From Candidatus Moranbacteria bacterium RIFCSPHIGHO2_02_FULL_40_12b (GTDB lineage Bacteria; Patescibacteriota; Minisyncoccia; Moranbacterales; 2-12-FULL-40-10), in the NCBI GenBank assembly GCA_001784725.1, contig MFRX01000031.1:10063-27146 (forward strand): a DNA stretch of 17,084 nucleotides, written 5' to 3'. This document shows positions 11,913-17,084 of this stretch, in pieces. The notes under the pieces were generated by a model, which saw nothing but the letters and a program-made list of their open reading frames with translations, was not told the DNA's origin and did not search any database. How positions within the stretch are numbered: the stretch's first letter is position 1; every line of letters begins with the position of its first letter. Both the position numbers and the translations under genes were made by a program.

Positions 11913-12317
11913 ATGTTAGATCCAATCAGCGACATGTTAACGAGAATAAGGAATGCCCAAAAGGCCGGGCACAGTTTTGTGGTTTTGCCGTCGTCAAAAA
12001 TAAAAATGGCCATTGCCAAGATTTTGGAAAATACGGGATTTGTCGAGTTGGCTAAAAAAGAAAAACTGGGAAAATTTGATAAAATTAAAGTTTTTTTGCG
12101 ATACAATAAAATTTCCGGCAACCAAAAGGCGCCGGCAATATCCGGAATACAAAGAATAAGTCGCGAAGGCCAAAGAATTTATTTGAAAAAAGACAGAATA
12201 AAAAAAGTGAAAAGCGGCTACGGAATCGCGATAATTTCAACCTCCAAGGGAGTAATGACAGGAAAAGAAGCCAGGAAATTAGGATTGGGAGGAGAGTATA
12301 TTTGCGAGGTCTGGTAG
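11913..12317 (+). CDS. rpsH: 30S ribosomal protein S8
   Basis: Primary 16S rRNA binder in the central domain and, in E. coli, repressor of the spc operon through a site near the rplX-rplE junction. 134 residues (E. coli 130). D-P-I-S-D-M-L-T-R-I-R-N-A (3-15), the S-K-x-K-x-[AE]-I-A-K-I-L segment (27-38), and the C-terminal S-T-S-K-G-V-M-T-G-K-E-A-R-K-x-x-[LV]-G-G-E-[YV] leading to the family-typical final E-V-W. Start M-L-D-P-I-S-D fixed by homology and by the preceding repeat. No obvious copy of the E. coli S8 target was found in this window. Confidence 0.98.
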   Translation: MLDPISDMLTRIRNAQKAGHSFVVLPSSKIKMAIAKILENTGFVELAKKEKLGKFDKIKVFLRYNKISGNQKAPAISGIQRISREGQRIYLKKDRIKKVKSGYGIAIISTSKGVMTGKEARKLGLGGEYICEVW

Positions 12318-12399
12318 ATGCGAATTAAAATGCGAATTACACACGAATTATACGCGAATTAGGATTTAATTCGGATATAATTCGGATTAAAATTAGGAT
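12317..12399 (+). repeat. Family A spacer repeat (rpsH-rplF)
   Basis: Same layout as the two preceding copies: gatgcgaattaaaatgcgaa at the stop codon, four cgaatt units, a 7-nt loop, two aattcg units and aaaattaggat touching the rplF ATG. Three nearly identical copies within ~800 bp suggest recent duplication or gene conversion. Confidence 0.9.
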
Positions 12400-12945
12400 A
12401 TGAGCAGAATAGGAAAAAAAATAATAATAATACCGGAAGGGGTTAAAGCCGAAATGGTTAATAATAATGAAATAAAAATAAGCGGACCAAAGGGCTCGCT
12501 GGGCTTTTCTCATCATCACGAAGTTAAAGTTAAAATTTCCGGGCAGGAGATAATAGTCGAAAATATCGGAAACTCAAAAAAGGCTCCGGCTATCTGGGGA
12601 ACTTCGGCAATTTTAATAAAAAATATGATTGAAGGGGTAAGCAAGGGTTATCAAAAACAGCTTGAATTGAACGGAGTGGGTTTTCGAATGGCAGTCCAAG
12701 GCAAATCATTAAATATGGCTTTGGGTTTTTCCCATCCCGTGGTTGTTGAAATTCCGGAAGGCATTGAAGCGAAAATTGAAGGAAACATAATGACAATTGC
12801 CGGAATTGACAAGCAAAAAGTTGGACAGTTCGCGGCGGAAATAAAATTGCTTAAGCCAGTGGAGCCGTACAAGGGCAAGGGATTCAGGTACGTCGGAGAA
12901 GTGGTGAGAAAAAAGGAGGGTAAAAAAGCCGTAACAACGGCGTAA
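12400..12945 (+). CDS. rplF: 50S ribosomal protein L6
   Basis: Large-subunit protein at the factor-binding site near the sarcin-ricin loop. 181 residues (E. coli 177). Two repeated domains: the first with M-S-R-I-G-K-K-[IP]-I (1-9) and I-S-G-P-K-G-S-L (27-34); the second with G-Y-x-K-x-L-x-L-x-G-V-G-[FY]-R (the G-V-G segment near 92-94), L-G-[FY]-S-H-P-V, and the ending K-P-V-E-P-Y-K-G-K-G-[FI]-R-Y-x-[GD]-E (150-165). The last residues E-G-K-K-A-V-T-T-A are a short extra tail. ATG ends a family A repeat; a family B spacer follows. Confidence 0.98.
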   Translation: MSRIGKKIIIIPEGVKAEMVNNNEIKISGPKGSLGFSHHHEVKVKISGQEIIVENIGNSKKAPAIWGTSAILIKNMIEGVSKGYQKQLELNGVGFRMAVQGKSLNMALGFSHPVVVEIPEGIEAKIEGNIMTIAGIDKQKVGQFAAEIKLLKPVEPYKGKGFRYVGEVVRKKEGKKAVTTA

Positions 12946-13013
12946 ATCTTTACGAATTACGAATCCATACGAATATACGAATACGAAAAAGAAAATAATT
13001 CGCAAATAAAATT
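12946..13013 (+). repeat. Truncated family B spacer (rplF-rplR)
   Basis: The 5' half (atctttacgaattacgaatccatacg...) is almost identical to the rplC-rplD copy, but the 3' half is shortened to aataattcgcaaataaaatt, so only a short aatt/attcg arm can pair. Probably a partly deleted copy. Confidence 0.75.
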
Positions 13014-13358
13014 ATGGAAAGAAATAAATTAAGATTAAAGAGAAAAAGAAGAATAAGAGCGAAGGTCTTCGGAACAGCCCAAAGGCCTCGGCTTTGCGTT
13101 TTCAAAAGCTTAAAAATAATATACGCGCAAGTTATTGATGACGAGAGAGGAAGCACTTTGGCGGCTGTTGATTCCAGGGAAATTAAAGGGAAAGCGGGGG
13201 ATAAAAAGGAGATCGCGGAAAAAACAGGCGCAATGCTTGCCGAGAAATGCAAAAAGATCGGAATACAAGAAGTGGTCTTTGACCGAAGCGGATATAAATT
13301 TCACGGAAAGATTAAGTCATTGGCTGAAAGCGCGAAGAAAGGCGGACTTAAATTTTAA
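13014..13358 (+). CDS. rplR: 50S ribosomal protein L18
   Basis: 5S rRNA-binding protein of the central protuberance. 114 residues (E. coli 117). R-L-K-R-K-R-R-I-R-A-K-V-F-G-T-A-Q-R-P-R-L-C-V-[FY]-[KR]-S (7-31) is the classic N-terminal region; I-Y-A-Q-V-I-D-D, G-x-x-[LA]-A-E-K-[CA] and the ending F-D-R-[SG]-G-Y-K-[FY]-H-G-[KR]-[IV]-K-[SA]-L-A-E-[SA]-A-[KR]-x-[GA]-G-L are clear. rpsE follows after a 21-nt AT-rich gap without repeats. Confidence 0.97.
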   Translation: MERNKLRLKRKRRIRAKVFGTAQRPRLCVFKSLKIIYAQVIDDERGSTLAAVDSREIKGKAGDKKEIAEKTGAMLAEKCKKIGIQEVVFDRSGYKFHGKIKSLAESAKKGGLKF

Positions 13359-13379
13359 AAATAAAATAATTTAAAATAT

Positions 13380-13859
13380 ATGTCTAGGAATGATAATAGA
13401 AAAAACAGAGGATCCAGAAGAGAGAGATCTGATTTTGATCAGAAGCTCTTGGATTTGGCCCGCGTCACCAGAGTGGTCAAAGGAGGAAGAAGATTCAGGT
13501 TCAGGGCGACTTTGGTAATAGGAGACAGGAAAGGAAGAGTTGGCGTTGGCGTGTCCAAGGGATCTGATGTTTCGGACGCCATTCAGAAATCCTTCAATGA
13601 CGCGAAAAAACATCTGATTAACGTAAAAATGAAAGGCAGCACTATTTCGCACGAAGTGCTGATGAAATTGGGAAGCGCGAAAATTCTGATAAAACCCGCG
13701 GCAAAAGGAAGGGGAATAATCGCCGGAGGCGCGGTGAGAGCCGTGATGGAACTGGCGGGAATAAAAGATGTCGTGTCAAAATCATTTCGGACATCTAATA
13801 AATTAAATGTAGCAAGAGCGACAGTAGAGGCATTGAAGGCGTTAAAAGAACCCAGATAG
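13380..13859 (+). CDS. rpsE: 30S ribosomal protein S5
   Basis: Small-subunit protein at the mRNA entry site that influences decoding accuracy. 159 residues (E. coli 167). A basic N-tail (1-15) is followed by the dsRNA-binding-like domain with V-T-R-V-V-K-G-G-R-R-F-[RS]-F (29-41), G-D-[RG]-x-G-[RK]-V-G-V-G-x-[SG]-K (48-60), and the C-terminal domain with K-P-A-[AS]-x-G-x-G-[IV]-I-A-G-G-A-[VM]-R-A-V-[ML]-E-x-A-G-[IV] (near 100-123) and N-x-x-N-V-A-R-A-T. In most bacteria rpmD follows; here a family B spacer leads directly to rplO. Confidence 0.98.
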   Translation: MSRNDNRKNRGSRRERSDFDQKLLDLARVTRVVKGGRRFRFRATLVIGDRKGRVGVGVSKGSDVSDAIQKSFNDAKKHLINVKMKGSTISHEVLMKLGSAKILIKPAAKGRGIIAGGAVRAVMELAGIKDVVSKSFRTSNKLNVARATVEALKALKEPR

Positions 13860-13982
13860 CGATGCGAATGACATGAATATAGGCGATAATCTTTACGAAT
13901 TACTAATCAATTACGAATATACTAATTTTCTTATAAAATATTCGTATATTAGTATAAAATTCGTAATTAGTAAACAAATAAG
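13860..13982 (+). repeat. Family B spacer repeat, long copy where rpmD is usually found (rpsE-rplO)
   Basis: An extra ~30-nt lead (cgatgcgaatgacatgaata...) precedes tttacgaattactaatc; the right half (aaaatattcgtatattagta... to gtaattagtaaac) mirrors the left half over about 40 nt with a few bulges. No reading frame resembling L30 exists here, so the gene is absent, not unannotated. Confidence 0.85.
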
Positions 13983-14408
13983 ATGCAAATACATCAATTA
14001 AAACTTAATAAAAGAAAATCGCGGAAAAGAGTCGGCCGGGGCGGAAAAAGGGGGACATTTTCCGGGCGGGGAATGAAAGGACAAAAAGCAAGGTCAGGCG
14101 CGAAAATAGACCCGCTATTTGAAGGGGGGAGGTCTTCTTTAGTTGAACGGCTCAAGAAAACGCGCGGCTTCAAATCGCCTCACGGAAAAAAAATCAATAT
14201 TAATCTTAATGATTTGGAAAGAATTTTTAAAGGCGGAGATACGATTGACGCTGAAAGTTTGATAAAGGCGGGTTTAGTTGGTAAAATAGAATCAAAACGT
14301 GGAATAAAGATTTTGGGCGGCGGAAGTACTTCAAAAAAACTTATCATAGGCAAGAATATCCTTCTCTCAAAATCAGCTAAAGCCGTTATTGAAAAAGCGG
14401 GAAAGTAA
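13983..14408 (+). CDS. rplO: 50S ribosomal protein L15
   Basis: Late-assembling large-subunit protein. 141 residues (E. coli 144). The Gly/Arg-rich extended N-terminus is well kept: K-R-x-G-R-G-[GP]-x-[SR]-G-x-x-[ST]-[SG]-G-R-G-x-K-G-Q-K-A-R-[SA]-G (about 15-39), then F-E-G-G-[QR], [KR]-R-G-F and the C-terminal I-L-G-[GD]-G containing region. Start M-Q-I-H-Q-L-K fits the family. A ~190-nt spacer with the second structured element separates it from secY. Confidence 0.97.
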   Translation: MQIHQLKLNKRKSRKRVGRGGKRGTFSGRGMKGQKARSGAKIDPLFEGGRSSLVERLKKTRGFKSPHGKKININLNDLERIFKGGDTIDAESLIKAGLVGKIESKRGIKILGGGSTSKKLIIGKNILLSKSAKAVIEKAGK

Positions 14409-14441
14409 GTTTGAAATTTAACAAGCAATAATAAGCCTGGT

Positions 14442-14603
14442 ATCCCGCACCAAATTCCGAAAATAGGATTGTGTTAACATAATATATTATTCGCGGAATC
14501 GCCTGCGGCTTAGCGCGTGATAATTTAAAGTAAAAATCGCGAATTGGTGCGGGATGCTCAATTTTGTAGCTACTCACTATTGTTCGCAGACAAAATTGGC
14601 ATG
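14442..14603 (+). promoter_or_regulatory. Structured two-stem element, copy 2 (before secY)
   Basis: Stem 1: 14442-14457 with 14541-14555 (ATCCCGCACCA-A-ATTC, one bulged A). Stem 2: CAATTTTGT (14559-14567) with ACAAAATTG (14590-14598), extended outward by ATGC/GCAT (14554-14557 / 14599-14602) that pairs the AU of the secY AUG; the inner CTAC/GCAG segment has one mismatch. The 20-nt core at 14492-14511 is identical to 8359-8378. Relative to copy 1, at least four base pairs changed on both sides. Confidence 0.8.
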
Positions 14604-15872
14604 TTAGAAAAACTAATTCAAATCTTCAAGATTAAGGATTTGCGCAATAAGATTTTTTTCATCCTTGCGCTTTTGATTGTTTTCCGGATTATTTCCAATA
14701 TTCCACTGCCGGGAGTTGACGCGGGGCAATTAAAAAATTTTTTTGAATCCAATCCGTTTTTTAGTCTCCTTAATATTTTTTCTGGAGGAGGGCTTAGCAA
14801 TATATCGATAGTCTTGCTTGGAGTTGGTCCCTATATTACCGCGTCAATTATTATGCAGCTGCTCACCATGATTGTCCCGCGCCTTGAGCAGATTTATAAG
14901 GAAGAAGGGGAAGCGGGCAGGCAGAAATTCAATATGTGGACGAGATGGCTCACGGTTCCGCTTGCAATACTTCAGACCTATGGAATGCTGACAATTTTCC
15001 GGTCGCAGAAAATATTTGGAGCGCTTTCGGAATTTGATGTTGCTTCAATACTTGTGGTGGCGACCGCGGGAACGATTTTTTTGATGTGGCTGGGCGAGTT
15101 AATCACCGAGAAGGGAATTGGAAACGGAGTTTCTCTTATCATTTTTGCCGGGATCGTGGCGAGTTTGCCCGGGGGAGCGTCAAGATTATTTTCCGTTTTT
15201 AGTTCCGAAGATATTTTTACTTACGCCATATTCGCGGGAATCGCCATTATCACCATTGCCGGAGTGGTGCTGATAACGGAAGGCCAGAGAAATATCCCGG
15301 TTTCCTACGCGAAAAGAATCAGGGGGATGAAAATGTACGGAGGAACTTCCACTCACTTGCCACTAAGGGTAAATCAGGCGGGCGTGATCCCGATTATTTT
15401 CGCCGTTTCAATAATGCTGTTTCCGGGACTTATCGCCAATATCCTTATGCAAGTGAAAAATCCGCTTATTTCAAATATCGCGACCCATATCGGGAATTTA
15501 TTTCAGAATCAGATATTCTATGGAATTATGTATTTTGTTTTAGTTGTCCTCTTCACGTATTTTTATACTTCGGTTGTTTTTGATCCCAATAAAATATCGG
15601 AGTCGCTCCAGAAGCAAGGCGGTTATATTCCCGGAATCAGGCCGGGGGCATTCACCGCTGAATACCTGAATAAAATAATGAACCGCATAACCCTCACCGG
15701 GTCGCTCTTTTTGGGAGCGATAGCCGTTCTTCCGCTCGCGGTGCAGGGATTGACCGGAATAAAAGCCATGTCTATCGGGGGAACAAGCATATTGATCGTC
15801 GTGTCCGTCGTGATTGAAACGATAAAACAGATAGAGAGCCAGTTAGTGATGAGGGATTATGAGGGATTCTAA
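14601..15872 (+). CDS. secY: Protein translocase subunit SecY
   Basis: Central channel of the Sec translocon in the inner membrane. The ATG at 14601 gives 423 residues (E. coli 443), starting M-L-E-K-L-I-Q-I-F-K-I-K-D-L-R-N-K-I; upstream in-frame TTG/GTG codons lie in the structured element and are not used in my call. Ten hydrophobic segments are discernible. Family marks: N-I-P-L-P-G-V-D (TM1/plug region), G-x-x-P-Y-I-T-A-S-I-[IV]-[ML]-Q-L, L-I-[TS]-E-K-G-I-G-N-G-[VI]-S-L-I-I-F-A-G-I, R-x-I-P-V-[SQ]-Y-A-K-R and the cytoplasmic loop G-[GF]-[YF]-I-P-G-I-R-P-G. The C-terminal E-S-Q-L-V-M-R-[DN]-Y-E-G-F is complete. Last member of the ribosomal block before adk and map. Confidence 0.98.
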   Translation: MLEKLIQIFKIKDLRNKIFFILALLIVFRIISNIPLPGVDAGQLKNFFESNPFFSLLNIFSGGGLSNISIVLLGVGPYITASIIMQLLTMIVPRLEQIYKEEGEAGRQKFNMWTRWLTVPLAILQTYGMLTIFRSQKIFGALSEFDVASILVVATAGTIFLMWLGELITEKGIGNGVSLIIFAGIVASLPGGASRLFSVFSSEDIFTYAIFAGIAIITIAGVVLITEGQRNIPVSYAKRIRGMKMYGGTSTHLPLRVNQAGVIPIIFAVSIMLFPGLIANILMQVKNPLISNIATHIGNLFQNQIFYGIMYFVLVVLFTYFYTSVVFDPNKISESLQKQGGYIPGIRPGAFTAEYLNKIMNRITLTGSLFLGAIAVLPLAVQGLTGIKAMSIGGTSILIVVSVVIETIKQIESQLVMRDYEGF

Positions 15873-16028
15873 CCGCTATGCGGTAATTTCTAATTTCTAA
15901 TTTCCAATTTCTAATTTCTAAACAAATTCCAATAACTAAAATTCAAAATGTTTAAAAATTAAAACATTAAAAAATTGAAAAATTGATTCAAAATTTAAAA
16001 TTAAAAATTTAAAATTGAAAATTAAATT
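15872..16028 (+). repeat. AT-rich secY-adk spacer with heptanucleotide repeats
   Basis: ACCGC-TAT-GCGGT (15872-15884) makes a 5-bp hairpin at the secY stop. Then come five TAATTTC-type units (15884-15918; the fourth is CAATTTC). The rest to 16028 is a mix of aaaatt/attgaaa-like units including a weak AATGTTT/AAACATT stem. It is unlike the family A and B spacers. No promoter with good boxes was seen. Confidence 0.7.
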
Positions 16029-16682
16029 ATGAATATCATAATTTTGGGTCCGCAAGGGTGCGGCAAGGGGACACAAGCCGAAATGCTGGCGGAAAAATTC
16101 AATCTAGTCCATATTGAAATGGGTTCAGCTCTGCGCAAACAAGCGGCAGAGGATACGCCATTGGGAAAAAAACTGGACGAAATAGTGAACAGAAAAAGGG
16201 AATTAGTTTCCGATGACATAGTCGCTGATGTTATCAGGGAGGAAGCGAAAAGAATTCCTGCCGATAAAGGAATAATCTTGGACGGCGCTCCCAGAAAAAT
16301 GAGCCAAATAGATGAAGCGGAAGACACTTTCAAGGAAAACGGCAGAAAACTGGAAAAAGTTATTTTCGTAAAAATTTCCGAAAGCGAGTCGGTTAACAGA
16401 ATTTCCAAAAGATGCGCTTGCTCAAAATGCGGCAAAGGGTTTATTTTAGGCAAAGACCCGGTTAATTTAAAAGGTATCTGTCCTGAATGCGGGGGAAAAA
16501 TTATCCGAAGAAAAGACGATACGCCTGATGGCGTAAAAAAACGCCTGGAAATATTTAATCGGGAAACAATACCGGTTCTGGATTATTACAGAAATAAAGG
16601 GTTACTGATGGAAATAAACGGAGAAAAGAATATTAATAATGTGTTTGAAGATATTGTAAATAAACTAAAAAGAAAAAAGTGA
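16029..16682 (+). CDS. adk: Adenylate kinase
   Basis: Cytoplasmic enzyme, ATP + AMP to 2 ADP. 217 residues, typical for the long bacterial form. P-loop G-P-Q-G-C-G-K-G-T (7-15). In the AMP site R36 and R89 (D-G-A-P-R) are kept, but E. coli T31 is Met31 here (E-M-G-S-A-L-R) and the usual D-G-F-P-R has Ala in place of Phe. The LID carries C131-x2-C134 and C151-x2-C154, a likely structural zinc site; R-[RK]-K-D-D (160-164) and R172 for phosphate binding are present. The changes may tune nucleotide choice, so another NMP kinase specificity cannot be excluded. Ends in TGA, overlapping map by 4 nt. Confidence 0.93.
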   Translation: MNIIILGPQGCGKGTQAEMLAEKFNLVHIEMGSALRKQAAEDTPLGKKLDEIVNRKRELVSDDIVADVIREEAKRIPADKGIILDGAPRKMSQIDEAEDTFKENGRKLEKVIFVKISESESVNRISKRCACSKCGKGFILGKDPVNLKGICPECGGKIIRRKDDTPDGVKKRLEIFNRETIPVLDYYRNKGLLMEINGEKNINNVFEDIVNKLKRKK

Positions 16683-17084
16683 TCAGGGAAAAATCAAAAA
16701 AAGAAATTGAAATTTTGCGCGAAGCCGGAAAAAAACTCGCGGAGGTGATGGCGGAATTGGAAAAAAGAATATCCCCCGGCGCTAGCGGAAAAGAACTGGA
16801 CAAGCTCGCGAGAGAGCTTGTTTTTAGTCGCGGCGGCAAGCCGTCGTTTTTAAATTTCTCCAACGGCGCGTCACGCCTCTTTCCGTCGGCGATATGCTTT
16901 TCAGTCAATGATGAGGTAGTCCACGGGGTTCCGGGAAATAAAATTCTAAAAGCCGGCGATCTGCTGAAAATAGATGTCGGAATGGATTATAAGGGTTTCT
17001 TCGTGGATATGGCGAGGACTTTCGCGGTCGGAAAAATTTCAGCGCGGGCGGAAAAACTTCTGGAAACCACGAAAAAATGCCTGG
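16679..17084 (+). CDS. map: Methionine aminopeptidase type I, 3' end outside the window
   Basis: Removes the initiator Met from nascent proteins using two metal ions. GTG at 16679 overlaps the adk TGA (gTGa, 4 nt), implying coupled translation; 135 codons are visible. I-R-E-K-S-x-[KE]-E-I-E-I-L-R-E-A-G (2-17) is the usual N-terminus. N-D-E-V-V-H-G-V-P (77-85) holds the substrate-binding His (H82), and K-I-D-V-G (97-101) and V-D-M-A-R-T-F-A-V-G (109-118) supply the first two metal ligands D99 and D110. The remaining ligands would lie beyond 17084. No ATG alternative is nearer; secY-adk-map is the conserved order. Confidence 0.96.
   Translation, partial: MIREKSKKEIEILREAGKKLAEVMAELEKRISPGASGKELDKLARELVFSRGGKPSFLNFSNGASRLFPSAICFSVNDEVVHGVPGNKILKAGDLLKIDVGMDYKGFFVDMARTFAVGKISARAEKLLETTKKCL

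Noticed and set aside
13860..13982. Hidden rpmD (L30) gene
   Set aside because: Read in the forward frames, the gap is stop-rich repeat sequence with no L30 motif.
14411..14485. Promoter for secY inside the rplO-secY spacer (TTGAAA at 14411, TAATAT at 14480)
   Set aside because: The two boxes are not at a usable distance, and neither has a partner at 16-18 nt.
16680..16682. Recoded TGA (glycine) as in Gracilibacteria/SR1
   Set aside because: The TGA ends adk at its normal length and overlaps the map GTG; no in-frame TGA occurs within any conserved gene here.

Overview
The window is one ribosomal-protein supercluster, all on the + strand, from what looks like a Patescibacteria/CPR bacterium. 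A Parcubacteria-like lineage is my best guess but is inferred. The grounds are the gene order, the missing rpmD (L30) between rpsE and rplO (L30 loss is a known CPR trait), AT-rich DNA with few recognisable Shine-Dalgarno sites, charged tails on several ribosomal proteins, and an upstream accessory protein of a type I associate with CPR genomes. TGA is a normal stop (adk), so the Gly-TGA code of Gracilibacteria/SR1 does not apply.

Layout. 1-456 is non-coding and holds three near-perfect palindromes, each built on the same 8-bp core GCGTACGC but with different arms. A consensus promoter follows whose expected start lies about 1-2 nt before the ATG of a 662-aa unrecognised protein (457-2445). 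2446-2770 carries two consensus promoters in tandem, a perfect DnaA-box 9-mer between them, and a stem-loop leader for tuf. From 2771 the order is tuf, rpsJ, rplC, rplD, rplW, rplB, rpsS, rplV, rpsC, rplP, rpmC, rpsQ, rplN, rplX, rplE, rpsN (type Z), rpsH, rplF, rplR, rpsE, rplO, secY, adk and map (cut by the window end). This is the fused S10-spc order, with tuf directly in front of rpsJ and no rpsL-rpsG-fusA.

The genes supply EF-Tu, the core of both ribosomal subunits, the SecY translocon, adenylate kinase and methionine aminopeptidase, so translation, membrane insertion, adenylate balance and N-terminal Met removal are expressed together.

The unusual part is between the genes. Thirteen spacers of about 70-210 nt consist of, or begin with, iterated tacgaat/cgaatt units arranged as inverted repeats, in two families (A and B). 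The repeats abut or include the stop codon upstream and often run up to the start codon downstream. Two other spacers, before rpsC and before secY, hold copies of a different ~160-nt element: two stem-loops whose helices are kept by compensatory base changes, a 20-nt identical core, and the start codon paired at the base of the second stem. The rpsJ-rplC spacer also contains an attenuator-like set of mutually exclusive hairpins. These structured spacers are the best candidates for an undescribed cis-regulatory or repeat system.
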